From: CATQHW01 sp965243545
Lineage (GTDB): Bacteria > Spirochaetota > Spirochaetia > SZUA-6 > Bin103
Assembly: GCA_965243545.1 (NCBI GenBank)
Contig: OZ251573.1
Span: 620,001 to 684,000 of the forward strand
Direction of reading: 5' to 3'
Length of the DNA stretch: 64,000 nucleotides
The notes below the pieces were generated by a model. It worked only from the letters and a program-made list of their open reading frames with translations. It was not told the origin of the DNA and made no database searches. The position numbers were made by a program, and so were the translations under genes. Positions 38,691-47,200 of this stretch are shown in pieces (position 1 is the stretch's first letter; each line of letters begins with the position of its first letter).

Positions 38691-40409
38691 ATGCGCAAAC
38701 TCTCACTACCGCTGGTCCTGGTGCTGCTCGCCGGGTTCGCCGTCGAGCTGGCGGCCCAGGAGTACACCTACACCAGCGCGGCGACCAACATGCATCGCCG
38801 GAACCCGGAACTGAACATGACCAAGCGCTGGATGGACGAGTACTTCGACGTCCAGTTCGACTGGGTCAATACGGAGAATCAGTTCGAGAAGCTCAACGTG
38901 CTGCTGGCGTCCGGTGAAGTTCCCGACATGATCGCCATGCGGATGAACCCGGTGCAGCTGGCGACCTACGCCGACCAGGGCGTCCTGGCCGAGCTGTCGG
39001 TCGACACCATCCGCGAAGTGATGCCGGAGTACTACGACCACGTCGCGTCGTTCGGCGACCCGCGCGTATGGAAGTACGGCGAGATCGACGGCAAGCACAT
39101 GGGGCTGCCGATCATCAGCCCGTGGAACGTGTACCGGCGCGGCATCGCCTGGAACGCCCAGTGGCTGCACAACGTCGGCATCGACAAGATTCCGGAGACG
39201 CTGGACGAGTTCGAAGAGGCGTACCACAAGTTCCGCCACGAAGACCCCAACGGGAGCGGCAGCAAGGACACCTACGCGTTTACCGCGCCGGGTGACCAGG
39301 AGACCGCCCCCGCCGGCTTCTTCCAGGAGATCTTCGGCGCCCACGGCACGTTCGCGTTCCAGTGGATCGAGAAGGACGGCAAGCTGCAGTACGGCTTTAC
39401 CGATCCGGGCACCAAGGAGGCGCTGGCGCTGCTGGCCGACTGGTACGCCCGCGAGATGATCGACCCGGAATGGGTCACCGAGATCGGGCGCAAGGACGGC
39501 GCCAACGACGTCTCGTGGAAGTTCGCCAATGAGAAGATCGGTTACGTCTCCTCGCTCGGCGCCGACGACTCCGAGTGGGACGGCGGCGGCCACCTCAACC
39601 GCAAGTGGCACCTGGCCCATCCCGAACACCGCTCCTACATCTATGACGATCCCGATTGCTGGCCAGACAACTGCTCCGGCCTGGGACACTACAGCATCAT
39701 CGCCTTTCAGGAGATCGATCCGGCCGCCCACGCGGACGTGACCGACTACCATCCGTACGTGAACGGCGAACCGCCGATCGGACCGCGCGGCGACGCCGGC
39801 ATGTCCGTGCGCGGCCTGCAGCCGTTGTACGTCACGTTCGGACGGCAACTCGAACGGGATCAGGACAAGCTTCACCGCTTGCTGGAGGTGCTCAACGCCA
39901 TCGCCACCGACCGCGCGCTGTACTACTCGTCGGCGCTCGGCTGTTTCGTCGGCGACCCGACGGAGGTGTGCATGGAAGCGACGCCGTGGCACTGGATCCC
40001 GTGGGACGGATCGGAGTACGGTGACTACTTCGGCCAGACCGACGAATGGCTGGCCGACCCGCGCCGCCAGGGCGAGCTCGGTCAGAACCTGGCCGGCGGC
40101 TTCTCGACCAACCCGTTCTGGGTCTACGCGCCGTGGTACAACGTGAGCCGCGGCGCCGGCGGCGTGCAGCGGCAGATGCTGTACGACACCATCGCCAGCC
40201 AGAACACCGTGGAGCAGCCGCTCAAGGTGGCGCTGCCGTCGCAGGCCGACTACGCCGACGTCGACAAGGTGCTCAGGGAGTTCTTCTACAAGGTGATCCT
40301 GGGTACGCAGAGCGTCGACGATTACGACGACGTGGTAGCCCGGTGGCGCCGCAGCGGCGGCGACGTGCTGACCGCCGAAGCCAACGAGTGGTTCGACACC
40401 GTCAAGTAG
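38691..40409 (+). CDS. Extracellular sugar-binding protein of YtcQ/LipO type, set 2
   Basis: This 572-residue binding protein has a signal peptide (LSLPLVLVLLAGFAVELAAQ) with an Ala-x-Ala-like end and no lipobox cysteine. The mature part has the long-form solute-binding fold of YtcQ/AlgQ-like proteins, with RWMDEYFDVQFDWVN, ASGEVPDMIA and WYAREMIDPEWVTEIG. These proteins bind oligosaccharides and deliver them to LplB/YtcP permeases. ATG 38691 has AAGGAAGG 10 nt upstream, and upstream in-frame residues are not part of a signal peptide. A strong terminator follows the gene, closing the transporter unit. Confidence 0.92.
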   Translation: MRKLSLPLVLVLLAGFAVELAAQEYTYTSAATNMHRRNPELNMTKRWMDEYFDVQFDWVNTENQFEKLNVLLASGEVPDMIAMRMNPVQLATYADQGVLAELSVDTIREVMPEYYDHVASFGDPRVWKYGEIDGKHMGLPIISPWNVYRRGIAWNAQWLHNVGIDKIPETLDEFEEAYHKFRHEDPNGSGSKDTYAFTAPGDQETAPAGFFQEIFGAHGTFAFQWIEKDGKLQYGFTDPGTKEALALLADWYAREMIDPEWVTEIGRKDGANDVSWKFANEKIGYVSSLGADDSEWDGGGHLNRKWHLAHPEHRSYIYDDPDCWPDNCSGLGHYSIIAFQEIDPAAHADVTDYHPYVNGEPPIGPRGDAGMSVRGLQPLYVTFGRQLERDQDKLHRLLEVLNAIATDRALYYSSALGCFVGDPTEVCMEATPWHWIPWDGSEYGDYFGQTDEWLADPRRQGELGQNLAGGFSTNPFWVYAPWYNVSRGAGGVQRQMLYDTIASQNTVEQPLKVALPSQADYADVDKVLREFFYKVILGTQSVDDYDDVVARWRRSGGDVLTAEANEWFDTVK

Positions 40410-40442
40410 GCTGAACCCGCCTCCGAAGCGGAGTCGTCAAGA

Positions 40443-40480
40443 GAGCCGGGCCGCCTGCGGGCGGGCCCGGCTCGTTTTTT
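40443..40480 (+). terminator. Rho-independent terminator after binding protein (set 2)
   Basis: A 10-bp GC stem (40443-40452 with 40464-40473), an 11-base loop, and then a run of six T after one G. It ends the plus-strand unit 28.5-40.4 kb or its transporter part. Confidence 0.9.
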
Positions 40481-40520
40481 GGGCGGAGCGCGACCGTTCG
40501 CGCAGCCGGGGCGTTTGCGG

Positions 40521-40526
40521 TAGAAT
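40521..40526 (+). promoter_or_regulatory. Putative -10 box (TAGAAT) for leaderless Gfo/Idh gene
   Basis: TAGAAT ends 7 nt before ATG 40534 in the short gap after a strong terminator, so a promoter is expected here. No Shine-Dalgarno is present. A weak -35-like TTCGCG lies 18 bp upstream. Confidence 0.5.
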
Positions 40527-40533
40527 CGCCGGC

Positions 40534-41799
40534 ATGAGCACTGACACACCGTTACGGGTCGCGCTGATCGGCGCCGGCAACCGCGCCAGCACCGTCTACG
40601 CGCCGATCCTGCCGCATCTGGGCGAGTGGATAGACCTGGTCGCGGTCTGCGACCCGGTGGCCGAGCACAGCGACGCGATGGCCGAACGGCTCGGCGCGCG
40701 GTCGTTCCACTCCATTCACGACCTGGCCACCGCGCAGGTAGCGGAGGCGGCGCTGGTGGTGACGCCGGTCCCTTCGCACCACTCGATCTCCTCGTTCCTG
40801 TCCGAGCACGGCATCCACCACGACGTGGAGACCTCCATGGCCATGACGCTCCGCCAGGGGCGGGAGATGGCCGAGCGCGCGCGGGCCGGCAACGTGGTGC
40901 TGCGCATCGGCGAGAACTTCTTCCGGTTCGCGTTCGACCGGATCATCCAGGCGGTCGCCGCCACCGGCGCGATCGGCGAGGTGCGCCGCGTGCTGTGCAT
41001 GTACGACCACACCGGCTACCACAACAACTCGCGCTGGATCGTCTTCTACCAGGCGCACCCGCTCACCGCCCGCGCGGTCAACCACACCATGCCGGTGGCG
41101 CCCTACAACTCGCTGCCGCACCGCCATCACGTCGACGAGGTCTTTCACTGCAACTTCTTCACCTTTCCGGGCGACCGGCTGGTGGTCGATCTGGCCGGCA
41201 ACATCAAGGGCAACCTGGGCCGGCATCCCCGCCCCGGCTACACCGAGGTGGCCGGCGCGCGCGGGACCATCGTGCAGACGCCGGTCGGGAACTGGAACGG
41301 CGTATCGGAGGTGCGCATCTGCAGCGAAGGGTCGCTGGCCAACGGCGGCAAGGCGGACGTGATCTGCCCCATCACGCATGAGGAGGCCGACGCCATCTGG
41401 ACCCGCTCCGTGGTCGAGATCGACGGCCGCGCCGTCGAGTACGTCAATCCGTACCGCGTTCCCACCCGCACCGGCCGCGGCTACTACGGCGCTTCGGTCG
41501 CCGGCCACGTCGTCGACTTCGTGCAGGCGGTGCGCCGCAGCCGCGGATCGCAGGAAGCGGCCGAGCACCTGGAGCGGCATGGCTACGAGTACACCGACCG
41601 CGACGCCCTGATGGCGATGGAGATGACCCAGGCGTGCCACGAGTCGGCGGCGCGCGGCGGCGAGGAGATCGCGCTGCCGCTGGCCCCGGACGCGGAACTG
41701 CAATCCGAACGCGACCAGCTTGCCGAGCTCCGCAGCCAGTTCGGGCGCGACCCCATGGACGTCGAGGCGATGCTGGCCGTCAGCTTTCCGCGTCCGTAG
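40534..41799 (+). CDS. Gfo/Idh/MocA family oxidoreductase lacking the usual catalytic lysine
   Basis: This 421-residue NAD(P)-dependent sugar oxidoreductase-like protein has the Rossmann loop RVALIGAGNRASTVYAPIL. The conserved EKP motif, whose lysine takes part in catalysis, reads ETS here (HHDVETSMAMTLRQG). The downstream domain carries NHTMPVAPYNSLPHRHHVDEV. Loss of the lysine suggests altered chemistry or a binding role. It starts a new transcription unit (terminator upstream, TAGAAT box) and is followed by lyase-like paralog B 14 bp later, so it probably works on a product of that protein. Confidence 0.85.
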   Translation: MSTDTPLRVALIGAGNRASTVYAPILPHLGEWIDLVAVCDPVAEHSDAMAERLGARSFHSIHDLATAQVAEAALVVTPVPSHHSISSFLSEHGIHHDVETSMAMTLRQGREMAERARAGNVVLRIGENFFRFAFDRIIQAVAATGAIGEVRRVLCMYDHTGYHNNSRWIVFYQAHPLTARAVNHTMPVAPYNSLPHRHHVDEVFHCNFFTFPGDRLVVDLAGNIKGNLGRHPRPGYTEVAGARGTIVQTPVGNWNGVSEVRICSEGSLANGGKADVICPITHEEADAIWTRSVVEIDGRAVEYVNPYRVPTRTGRGYYGASVAGHVVDFVQAVRRSRGSQEAAEHLERHGYEYTDRDALMAMEMTQACHESAARGGEEIALPLAPDAELQSERDQLAELRSQFGRDPMDVEAMLAVSFPRP

Positions 41800-41813
41800 A
41801 ACACTGAACGGGC

Positions 41814-44800
41814 ATGACGCCGGCCGCCGCCGTGGGTGAGCAGAGCACCGATCACGCCGGCCTGATCGGCTACGTGGACGTGATCGGCGATGACCGGATC
41901 GACGCGATCGCCGCCGGCGCCGGTACGGTGGCGGTCAACGCCGTGGAGGCGGAGACGATCGACGGCTGGCAGATCAACGTCGGCCAGCGGGCCATGCCGT
42001 TCCGGGTCGGCTACGGGCTGTACCGCACGCCGTCGCTGTCGGCCGCCGGCCTGCCGGCGCTGCTGCGCCACCGGTTCTGGGTCTCCCCGGAGAAGGAGCG
42101 GGTGTGCGGGCGCAGGTTCATCGGCCTGCTTCTGTACGCGGCGGCAGGCGACGAGTGCCGATACACCATGCAGGCCGGCTCGGAGATGCTGGGCTCGGTG
42201 CGGCCGCGGCGGCTCGACAACCGCCGGCACCTGATCGTCGCCGAGCGGCCGATCGACATCCTGGGCGCCGGCGTGCCGTTCACGGTCCGCGCGGAGGGCG
42301 CCGGCCTCTGCTATCTTGAGCAGGTGCTGTTCCTGTCCGAGCTGCCGGCGCCATCGTCGTTCGCGCCGCGCCTGGACCGTTTGAGCATCCGCCGGATCGA
42401 TCCCGGAACGGTCGAGCTGCACGGCGTAGCCTCCGAACCGGTGGCGGTGACCGCCACGGCGACTCCGGCGGATGGGGCCGGCGGCGCGGTGAGCGCCGTG
42501 AGCGAGGACCCGTATCCGCTGCTGGCGCTGCCGCTACGCGGGCTGGCCCCCGGCCGGCCGTATCGGATAGCCGTGGAGGCGCGCGAGCCGGGCGGTGAGT
42601 CCGTCCGCGCGTCGGTCGATCTGCCGGCGGACGCGCCGGCCGCCGGAGGGGACGCGGCGGACCTGCGCATCCCGATCGAGGTGGTCGACTGCGGGCGTGA
42701 CGACAGCACCGGCGCCGCCCGGCGCGGCGCCGGCGCGCCGGCGGGAATGCCGCTCACCTTTGCCGTGCCGTTGCCGCGCGGGGCGTTGCGGCGGCCGGCC
42801 GCGCGGGTGAGCTTTGCGGCCCCGGCGGACGAGGCCGATCCGGCGGACAGTACCGGCTCAGCGGAGCAGGCCGACCAAGCCGGCGCCGAATCGGGCGGAG
42901 CGCTGCCTTCCGGCGTGCCGCCGGCCGGCGGGGAGCAAGCGCAGGTGCGTGTCCACGCGCGCTGGCCGGACGGCAGCGCGCGTTGGGCGTTGCTGGACGC
43001 AGGCGGCCCCGGCGGCGCCCTGCCCGCCTGCGGCGTGGTGCGGCTCACGGCCGCCGAGGAGGAGGCGCCGGCGACCGCCGCGGCGCCGGCGGCCGGCGCG
43101 GACCTCACCTGGAGTGAGCAGGACGGCGTGGTGACCGCCGGCAACCGCCAAGTGCGGGTGACCATGCGGCGCGGCGGCGATCTGTTCGATCGAATCGAAG
43201 TGCTCCGCGGCGGGCGGTGGACGGCGGCCGGCCGCGGCGGCGCTTGGCGCGGCGCGCTCGGCAGCGGAACGCCGCTCACCTCCCGGCCGGTCGACAAGGT
43301 GTGGATCGACGAGGCGGGGCCGCGCCGGCTGGCGATCCGCGCCGAGTTGCCGATAACCGATCCGCGCGGCGCGGCGCACCTGCGCGCCGCGGTGCGGGTG
43401 CAGCTCTACGCCGGTCAGCCGTTTCTGACGCTCACGCACCGGCTGGTGGTGGTGAGCCCGCTCGCCGGCGCGGCCCTGCACGGCGACCTGCGCCATCTGG
43501 GCGAGTCCGGCGCCGCCGACGTAGACGGCGCCGCCGACGTAGACGGCGCCGAGCACGAACGGGCGTCGCTGCTGCGCGTCCGGTCGCTGGAGCTGCGCCT
43601 GCCGTGGCGGGCGATCCGGGCGGCCGGCATCGACGGCGGCCGCCCGGAGGCGCCGGCGCCCGGCGCGCCGGTGCGGGTGACGCACCAACACGACTGCGCG
43701 TACCGGGTGGAAGGCGGCGGCGAATCCGCCGCGGTCGCCGGTCACGCCTCCGGGCGTTTCGCCGCGCAGGCGGCGGACGGCCCGTGTCTGGTGGTGGTGC
43801 GCGACTTCTGGGAGCGCTACCCCACGGCGGTGCGCGCCGATCCTGACGCCATCGCCGTCGAGCTGCTGCCGGCGCTCGGACCGGTCGAACTGCCCGACTA
43901 CGACCGCGAATGGCACCGCCTCTACTTCTGGCTCCACCGGCCGTCCGGCTGCTACCGGCTCAAGGCCGGCAGCGCCCTCACCGCCGAGATGATGCTCTGC
44001 TTCGCGGCCGACCACGCGCAACGGACCGCGGCGGCCGACTGGTTCCAGGGTCACGCGGCGGTCCGTCCCGACTTCGGCTACCTGAGCGCCGCCGGCGTCC
44101 TGGAGCCGCTCGCCGCCAAGCGCGGCTCGCCCCATCCTCCCTACGAACGGATGGTCGACCGCGCGTTCGCCGAATGGATCGACCACCGCGCCGCCGGCCA
44201 TGAGTTCGGCTTCATGAACTACGGCGACACCTTCAAGGGCTCGGCCGACGCCGGCGGCTTCTGGGAGAACAACGAGTACGACGCCCCCTGGTGCCACCTG
44301 GTCGAGTTCCTGCGCGGCGGCGATCCGCGCTGGCTGCCGCTCGGCTGCGAGGCGGCGCGCCACCTGCTCGACGTCGACACCTGCAACCACTCCCGCGACC
44401 CGGCGCAGGCCGGCGCGCAGATCACCCACATGGCCGGCCACGTCGGCGGCTACCTGCCGCCGTACTTCCGCAACAAGATGGCCGGCTCTGCGACCATGCC
44501 GTCGCACACCTGGGTGCAGGGGCCGGCGCTCTACTTCCTGCTCACCGGCGACCCCTTCGCCCGCCAGGTGCTCGAACACACCGCGCGCCGTATGACCGCC
44601 AACCTGCGCTGGCACACGTTGGCCAACGCCCGCGAGTGCGGCTGGCAGCTCACCCATCTCTGCGCCCTGGACCGGTTGGGCGACGATCCCCGCTACCTCA
44701 ACGCGGCGGCCGTCATCGTCGCGCGTGTGCTGGCCGCGCAGAGCCCGGGCGGCGGCTGGGAGCGCGTCCTCACCGCCAGCCACGGAGGCCGCCGGCTGCC

Positions 44801-45221
44801 GCGTCCGCGCGGGGAGGCCGGCTTCATGGTCGGCGTGCTGCTGTCGGCGCTCCGCCGGTACCACGACCTGACCGGCGATCCGCGCGCCGCCGACGCGATC
44901 ACCGCCGGCGCGCGCTGGCTGGTGGAGCGCACCTACGACGCCGGCGCCGGACACTTCCGCTACACGTCGTGCCCGGAAGCGGGCGGCGAACCTTCGGCGC
45001 AGTGGTCGGTGCAGGTGCTGGAGGGATTGGCCGACGCCGACCGGATCGCCCCCAGCGCCGAAATCGCCGCCATCCTGCGCCGCAACCTTGCCGACATCGG
45101 GCTGACCGGCCAGCAGCTGATCGGCCGCCCGCGCGTCGGCAAGGCGCTCACCCAGGAGGCGCGCTACGTCCCGACCCTGCTGGCGGCGTTGCGCGACGGC
45201 GCGGCGGAGCGCCCCGCATGA
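41814..45221 (+). CDS. Exo-rhamnogalacturonan lyase-like protein (PcRGLX-type), paralog B
   Basis: This 1,135-residue paralog of the proteins at 11171 and 50913 has an N-terminal module with LYRTPSLSAAGLPALLRHRF and PRRLDNRRHLIVAERPID. The beta domain has MPLTFAVPLPRGAL and WPDGSARWALLDAGG. The helical barrel carries MNYGDTFKGSADAGGFWENN and HMAGHVGGYLPPYFRNKMAG. The barrel motif differs from A and C (NYGDTFKG instead of NFGDWYGE), which may mean a different substrate. No signal peptide is seen. A short 18-bp tandem repeat (43509-43550) makes an ADVDGA linker. The stop overlaps the next permease start in an ATGA junction, directly linking this enzyme to importer set 3. Confidence 0.75.
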   Translation: MTPAAAVGEQSTDHAGLIGYVDVIGDDRIDAIAAGAGTVAVNAVEAETIDGWQINVGQRAMPFRVGYGLYRTPSLSAAGLPALLRHRFWVSPEKERVCGRRFIGLLLYAAAGDECRYTMQAGSEMLGSVRPRRLDNRRHLIVAERPIDILGAGVPFTVRAEGAGLCYLEQVLFLSELPAPSSFAPRLDRLSIRRIDPGTVELHGVASEPVAVTATATPADGAGGAVSAVSEDPYPLLALPLRGLAPGRPYRIAVEAREPGGESVRASVDLPADAPAAGGDAADLRIPIEVVDCGRDDSTGAARRGAGAPAGMPLTFAVPLPRGALRRPAARVSFAAPADEADPADSTGSAEQADQAGAESGGALPSGVPPAGGEQAQVRVHARWPDGSARWALLDAGGPGGALPACGVVRLTAAEEEAPATAAAPAAGADLTWSEQDGVVTAGNRQVRVTMRRGGDLFDRIEVLRGGRWTAAGRGGAWRGALGSGTPLTSRPVDKVWIDEAGPRRLAIRAELPITDPRGAAHLRAAVRVQLYAGQPFLTLTHRLVVVSPLAGAALHGDLRHLGESGAADVDGAADVDGAEHERASLLRVRSLELRLPWRAIRAAGIDGGRPEAPAPGAPVRVTHQHDCAYRVEGGGESAAVAGHASGRFAAQAADGPCLVVVRDFWERYPTAVRADPDAIAVELLPALGPVELPDYDREWHRLYFWLHRPSGCYRLKAGSALTAEMMLCFAADHAQRTAAADWFQGHAAVRPDFGYLSAAGVLEPLAAKRGSPHPPYERMVDRAFAEWIDHRAAGHEFGFMNYGDTFKGSADAGGFWENNEYDAPWCHLVEFLRGGDPRWLPLGCEAARHLLDVDTCNHSRDPAQAGAQITHMAGHVGGYLPPYFRNKMAGSATMPSHTWVQGPALYFLLTGDPFARQVLEHTARRMTANLRWHTLANARECGWQLTHLCALDRLGDDPRYLNAAAVIVARVLAAQSPGGGWERVLTASHGGRRLPRPRGEAGFMVGVLLSALRRYHDLTGDPRAADAITAGARWLVERTYDAGAGHFRYTSCPEAGGEPSAQWSVQVLEGLADADRIAPSAEIAAILRRNLADIGLTGQQLIGRPRVGKALTQEARYVPTLLAALRDGAAERPA
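43509..43550 (+). repeat. 18-bp tandem repeat in lyase paralog B
   Basis: Two exact copies of an 18-bp unit plus a 6-bp partial copy encode GAADVD-type repeats. It lies in a surface-loop-like linker and keeps the frame. Confidence 0.8.
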
Positions 45222-46195
45222 GCACGGCCAGCCGCCCGGCCAGCCGCCCGGCCGCGGCGCCTACCGGCCTGCGCAGCCGGCTGCCGGCGCTGATCGCGCG
45301 CGTCCGCAAGGACCCCGCCCTGTACGCCATGCTGGCGGGCCCGATCCTGTTCTTCCTGATCTTTCACTACCAGCCGATGTACGGGGTGCTGATCGCCTTC
45401 AAGGACTTCAACCTGCGCGCAGGCATCCTGGGCAGCCCGTGGACGGACGACTTCGGCTTCTACCACTTCATCCGTTTCTTCTCCTCCAACGCCTCGTTGC
45501 GCATCATCAACAACACCTTTCAGATCTCCTTCTGGTCGCTGGTCTGGGGCTTTCCGGCGCCGATCATCCTGGCCCTGCTGCTGCACGAGTGCCGTCTGCC
45601 GCGGTTCAAGAAGACGGTGCAGACGGTCACCTACCTGCCGCACTTCATCTCCACCGTCGCCATCGTCGGCATCCTCACCCTGCTGCTTGCGCCGCGCGAC
45701 GGATCGATCAACCACGTGCTCGGCCTGCTCGGCCTTGACGCCATCCACTTCATGGCCGATTCGAGCTGGTTCCGCCCCGTCTACGTCATGTCCGGCATCT
45801 GGACCGACATCGGCTTCGGGGCGATCATCTACCTGGCCGCGCTCAGCCGCGCCAACCCCGAGCTGTACGAGGCGGCCACCGTCGACGGCGCCGGGCGCCT
45901 GCGGCGCATCTGGCACGTGTCGGTTCCGAGCCTGGCGGCGGTGGCGATCATCCTGCTGATCCTGCGCACCGGGAGCATCCTGTCGGTCGGCTTCGAAAAG
46001 GTGTTCCTGATGCAGAACGACCTCAACATCCGCGTCTCCGACGTGATCCAGACCTACGTGTACCGGGTCGGTCTGCGCGGCCGGGAGTGGTCGTTCGGGG
46101 CGGCGGTGGGGCTGTTCCAGTCGGTGGTCGGACTGATCCTGCTGATCATCGTCAACAGGGTGAGCTCCAAGGTGTCGGAGACCTCGCTGTGGTAG
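45218..46195 (+). CDS. Carbohydrate ABC transporter permease (LplB/YteP-like), set 3
   Basis: This 325-residue permease has an Ala/Arg/Pro-rich N-terminal tail, then the first membrane segment ALYAMLAGPILFFLIFHYQP. Motifs are FPAPIILALLLHECRLP, QTVTYLPHFISTVAIVG and the EAA loop YEAATVDGAGRLRRIWHVSVP, ending NRVSSKVSETSLW. ATG 45218 overlaps the stop of paralog B by 4 nt (ATGA), so lyase-like enzyme and importer are translationally coupled. This is the strongest evidence in the window that the transporter carries products of that enzyme family. Confidence 0.93.
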   Translation: MSTASRPASRPAAAPTGLRSRLPALIARVRKDPALYAMLAGPILFFLIFHYQPMYGVLIAFKDFNLRAGILGSPWTDDFGFYHFIRFFSSNASLRIINNTFQISFWSLVWGFPAPIILALLLHECRLPRFKKTVQTVTYLPHFISTVAIVGILTLLLAPRDGSINHVLGLLGLDAIHFMADSSWFRPVYVMSGIWTDIGFGAIIYLAALSRANPELYEAATVDGAGRLRRIWHVSVPSLAAVAIILLILRTGSILSVGFEKVFLMQNDLNIRVSDVIQTYVYRVGLRGREWSFGAAVGLFQSVVGLILLIIVNRVSSKVSETSLW

Positions 46196-46205
46196 GGGCA
46201 AGCCG

Positions 46206-47096
46206 GTGGTAGGCATACGCCGGGTCGAGCGGTTCGACCTGCTGGTCATAGCGGCGTTGCTGGTGGCCGGGGCCGTGACCCTGTACCCGGTCGCCAACGT
46301 GTTCTCGATCTCCCTCAGTCACCCGAACGAGGTGGCGCGCGGCATCACCTGGCTGCCGCGGCGCCTCGACCTGAGCGCCTACGAGTTCATCGCGGACCAC
46401 CCGATGATCGGCGTCGGCTACCGCAACTCCCTGATCTATCTGGTTGTCGGCACCACCGTCAACCTGATCATGACCTGCATGTGCGCCTATCCTCTTTCCA
46501 AGAAACACTTGGTGGGGCGCAAGTTCGTGATGATGCTGATCGTGTTCACCATGTTCTTTTCCGGCGGCCTGATCCCCACCTATCTGCTGGTGAGGGCGCT
46601 GGGGATGGTCAACACCATGTGGGCGCTGATCATTCCGGGCGCCATCGCCGCCTACAACATGATCATCCTGCGCACCTTCTTTCAGTCGATTCCGGCGGAC
46701 CTGGAGGAGTCGGCGTTCCTGGACGGGGCCGGCCGGTGGCGGATACTGGCCAGTATCGTCCTGCCGCTCTCCAAGGCGGGCTTGGCGGCGATCGGCCTGT
46801 TCTACGCCCTGGGCCACTGGAACAGCTACTTCAACGCGCTGATCTACCTCAACGACGCGGAGAAGTATCCGCTCACCATGATCGTGCGCGACATCGTGTT
46901 GCAGGAGGTGGTGCTCAAGCGCCAGGAGCTGGAGGGCGACGTATTCGACGCGGAGCGGGAGGCCAGGTTCGCCGCCTACACGCAGAACTTCCGCTACGCC
47001 ACGGTGTTCGTGTCGATCATCCCCATGTTGATCGTCTATCCGTTCCTGCAACGATACCTGGTACAGGGAGTGATGATCGGATCGCTCAAGGAGTAA
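46206..47096 (+). CDS. Carbohydrate ABC transporter permease (YtcP/LplC-like), set 3
   Basis: This 296-residue permease has the first membrane segment FDLLVIAALLVAGAVTLYPV. Motifs are CAYPLSKKHLVGRKFV, FFSGGLIPTYLLVRALGM and the EAA loop EESAFLDGAGRWRILASIVLP, with the C-terminal FLQRYLVQGVMIGSLKE. GTG start at 46206, 10 bp after its partner. It forms a heterodimer with the LplB-like permease and works with the binding protein at 47201, which follows three stem-loops. Confidence 0.93.
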   Translation: MVGIRRVERFDLLVIAALLVAGAVTLYPVANVFSISLSHPNEVARGITWLPRRLDLSAYEFIADHPMIGVGYRNSLIYLVVGTTVNLIMTCMCAYPLSKKHLVGRKFVMMLIVFTMFFSGGLIPTYLLVRALGMVNTMWALIIPGAIAAYNMIILRTFFQSIPADLEESAFLDGAGRWRILASIVLPLSKAGLAAIGLFYALGHWNSYFNALIYLNDAEKYPLTMIVRDIVLQEVVLKRQELEGDVFDAEREARFAAYTQNFRYATVFVSIIPMLIVYPFLQRYLVQGVMIGSLKE

Positions 47097-47114
47097 AGGA
47101 GTAAACGGCGCCGC

Positions 47115-47182
47115 GGCCGCGCGTGCGCGGCCACCCTTTGTCAAAGGGAGGCGCAAACATCACGCTTCACCCCGGAGGGTGA
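47115..47182 (+). promoter_or_regulatory. Three consecutive stem-loops between permease and binding-protein genes (set 3)
   Basis: Perfect inverted repeats occur at 47115-47132 (8-bp stem, 2-base spacer), 47134-47148 (6-bp stem) and 47167-47182 (6-bp stem). All lie in the 104-bp leader of the binding-protein gene. They may attenuate, process or stabilise the mRNA. Confidence 0.5.
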
Positions 47183-47200
47183 GGCGGAAAGGAAGGCAGG

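Noticed and set aside
42858..44954. A 698-codon minus-strand open frame
   Set aside because: It is antisense to lyase paralog B, which has clear homologs in the window; shadow.
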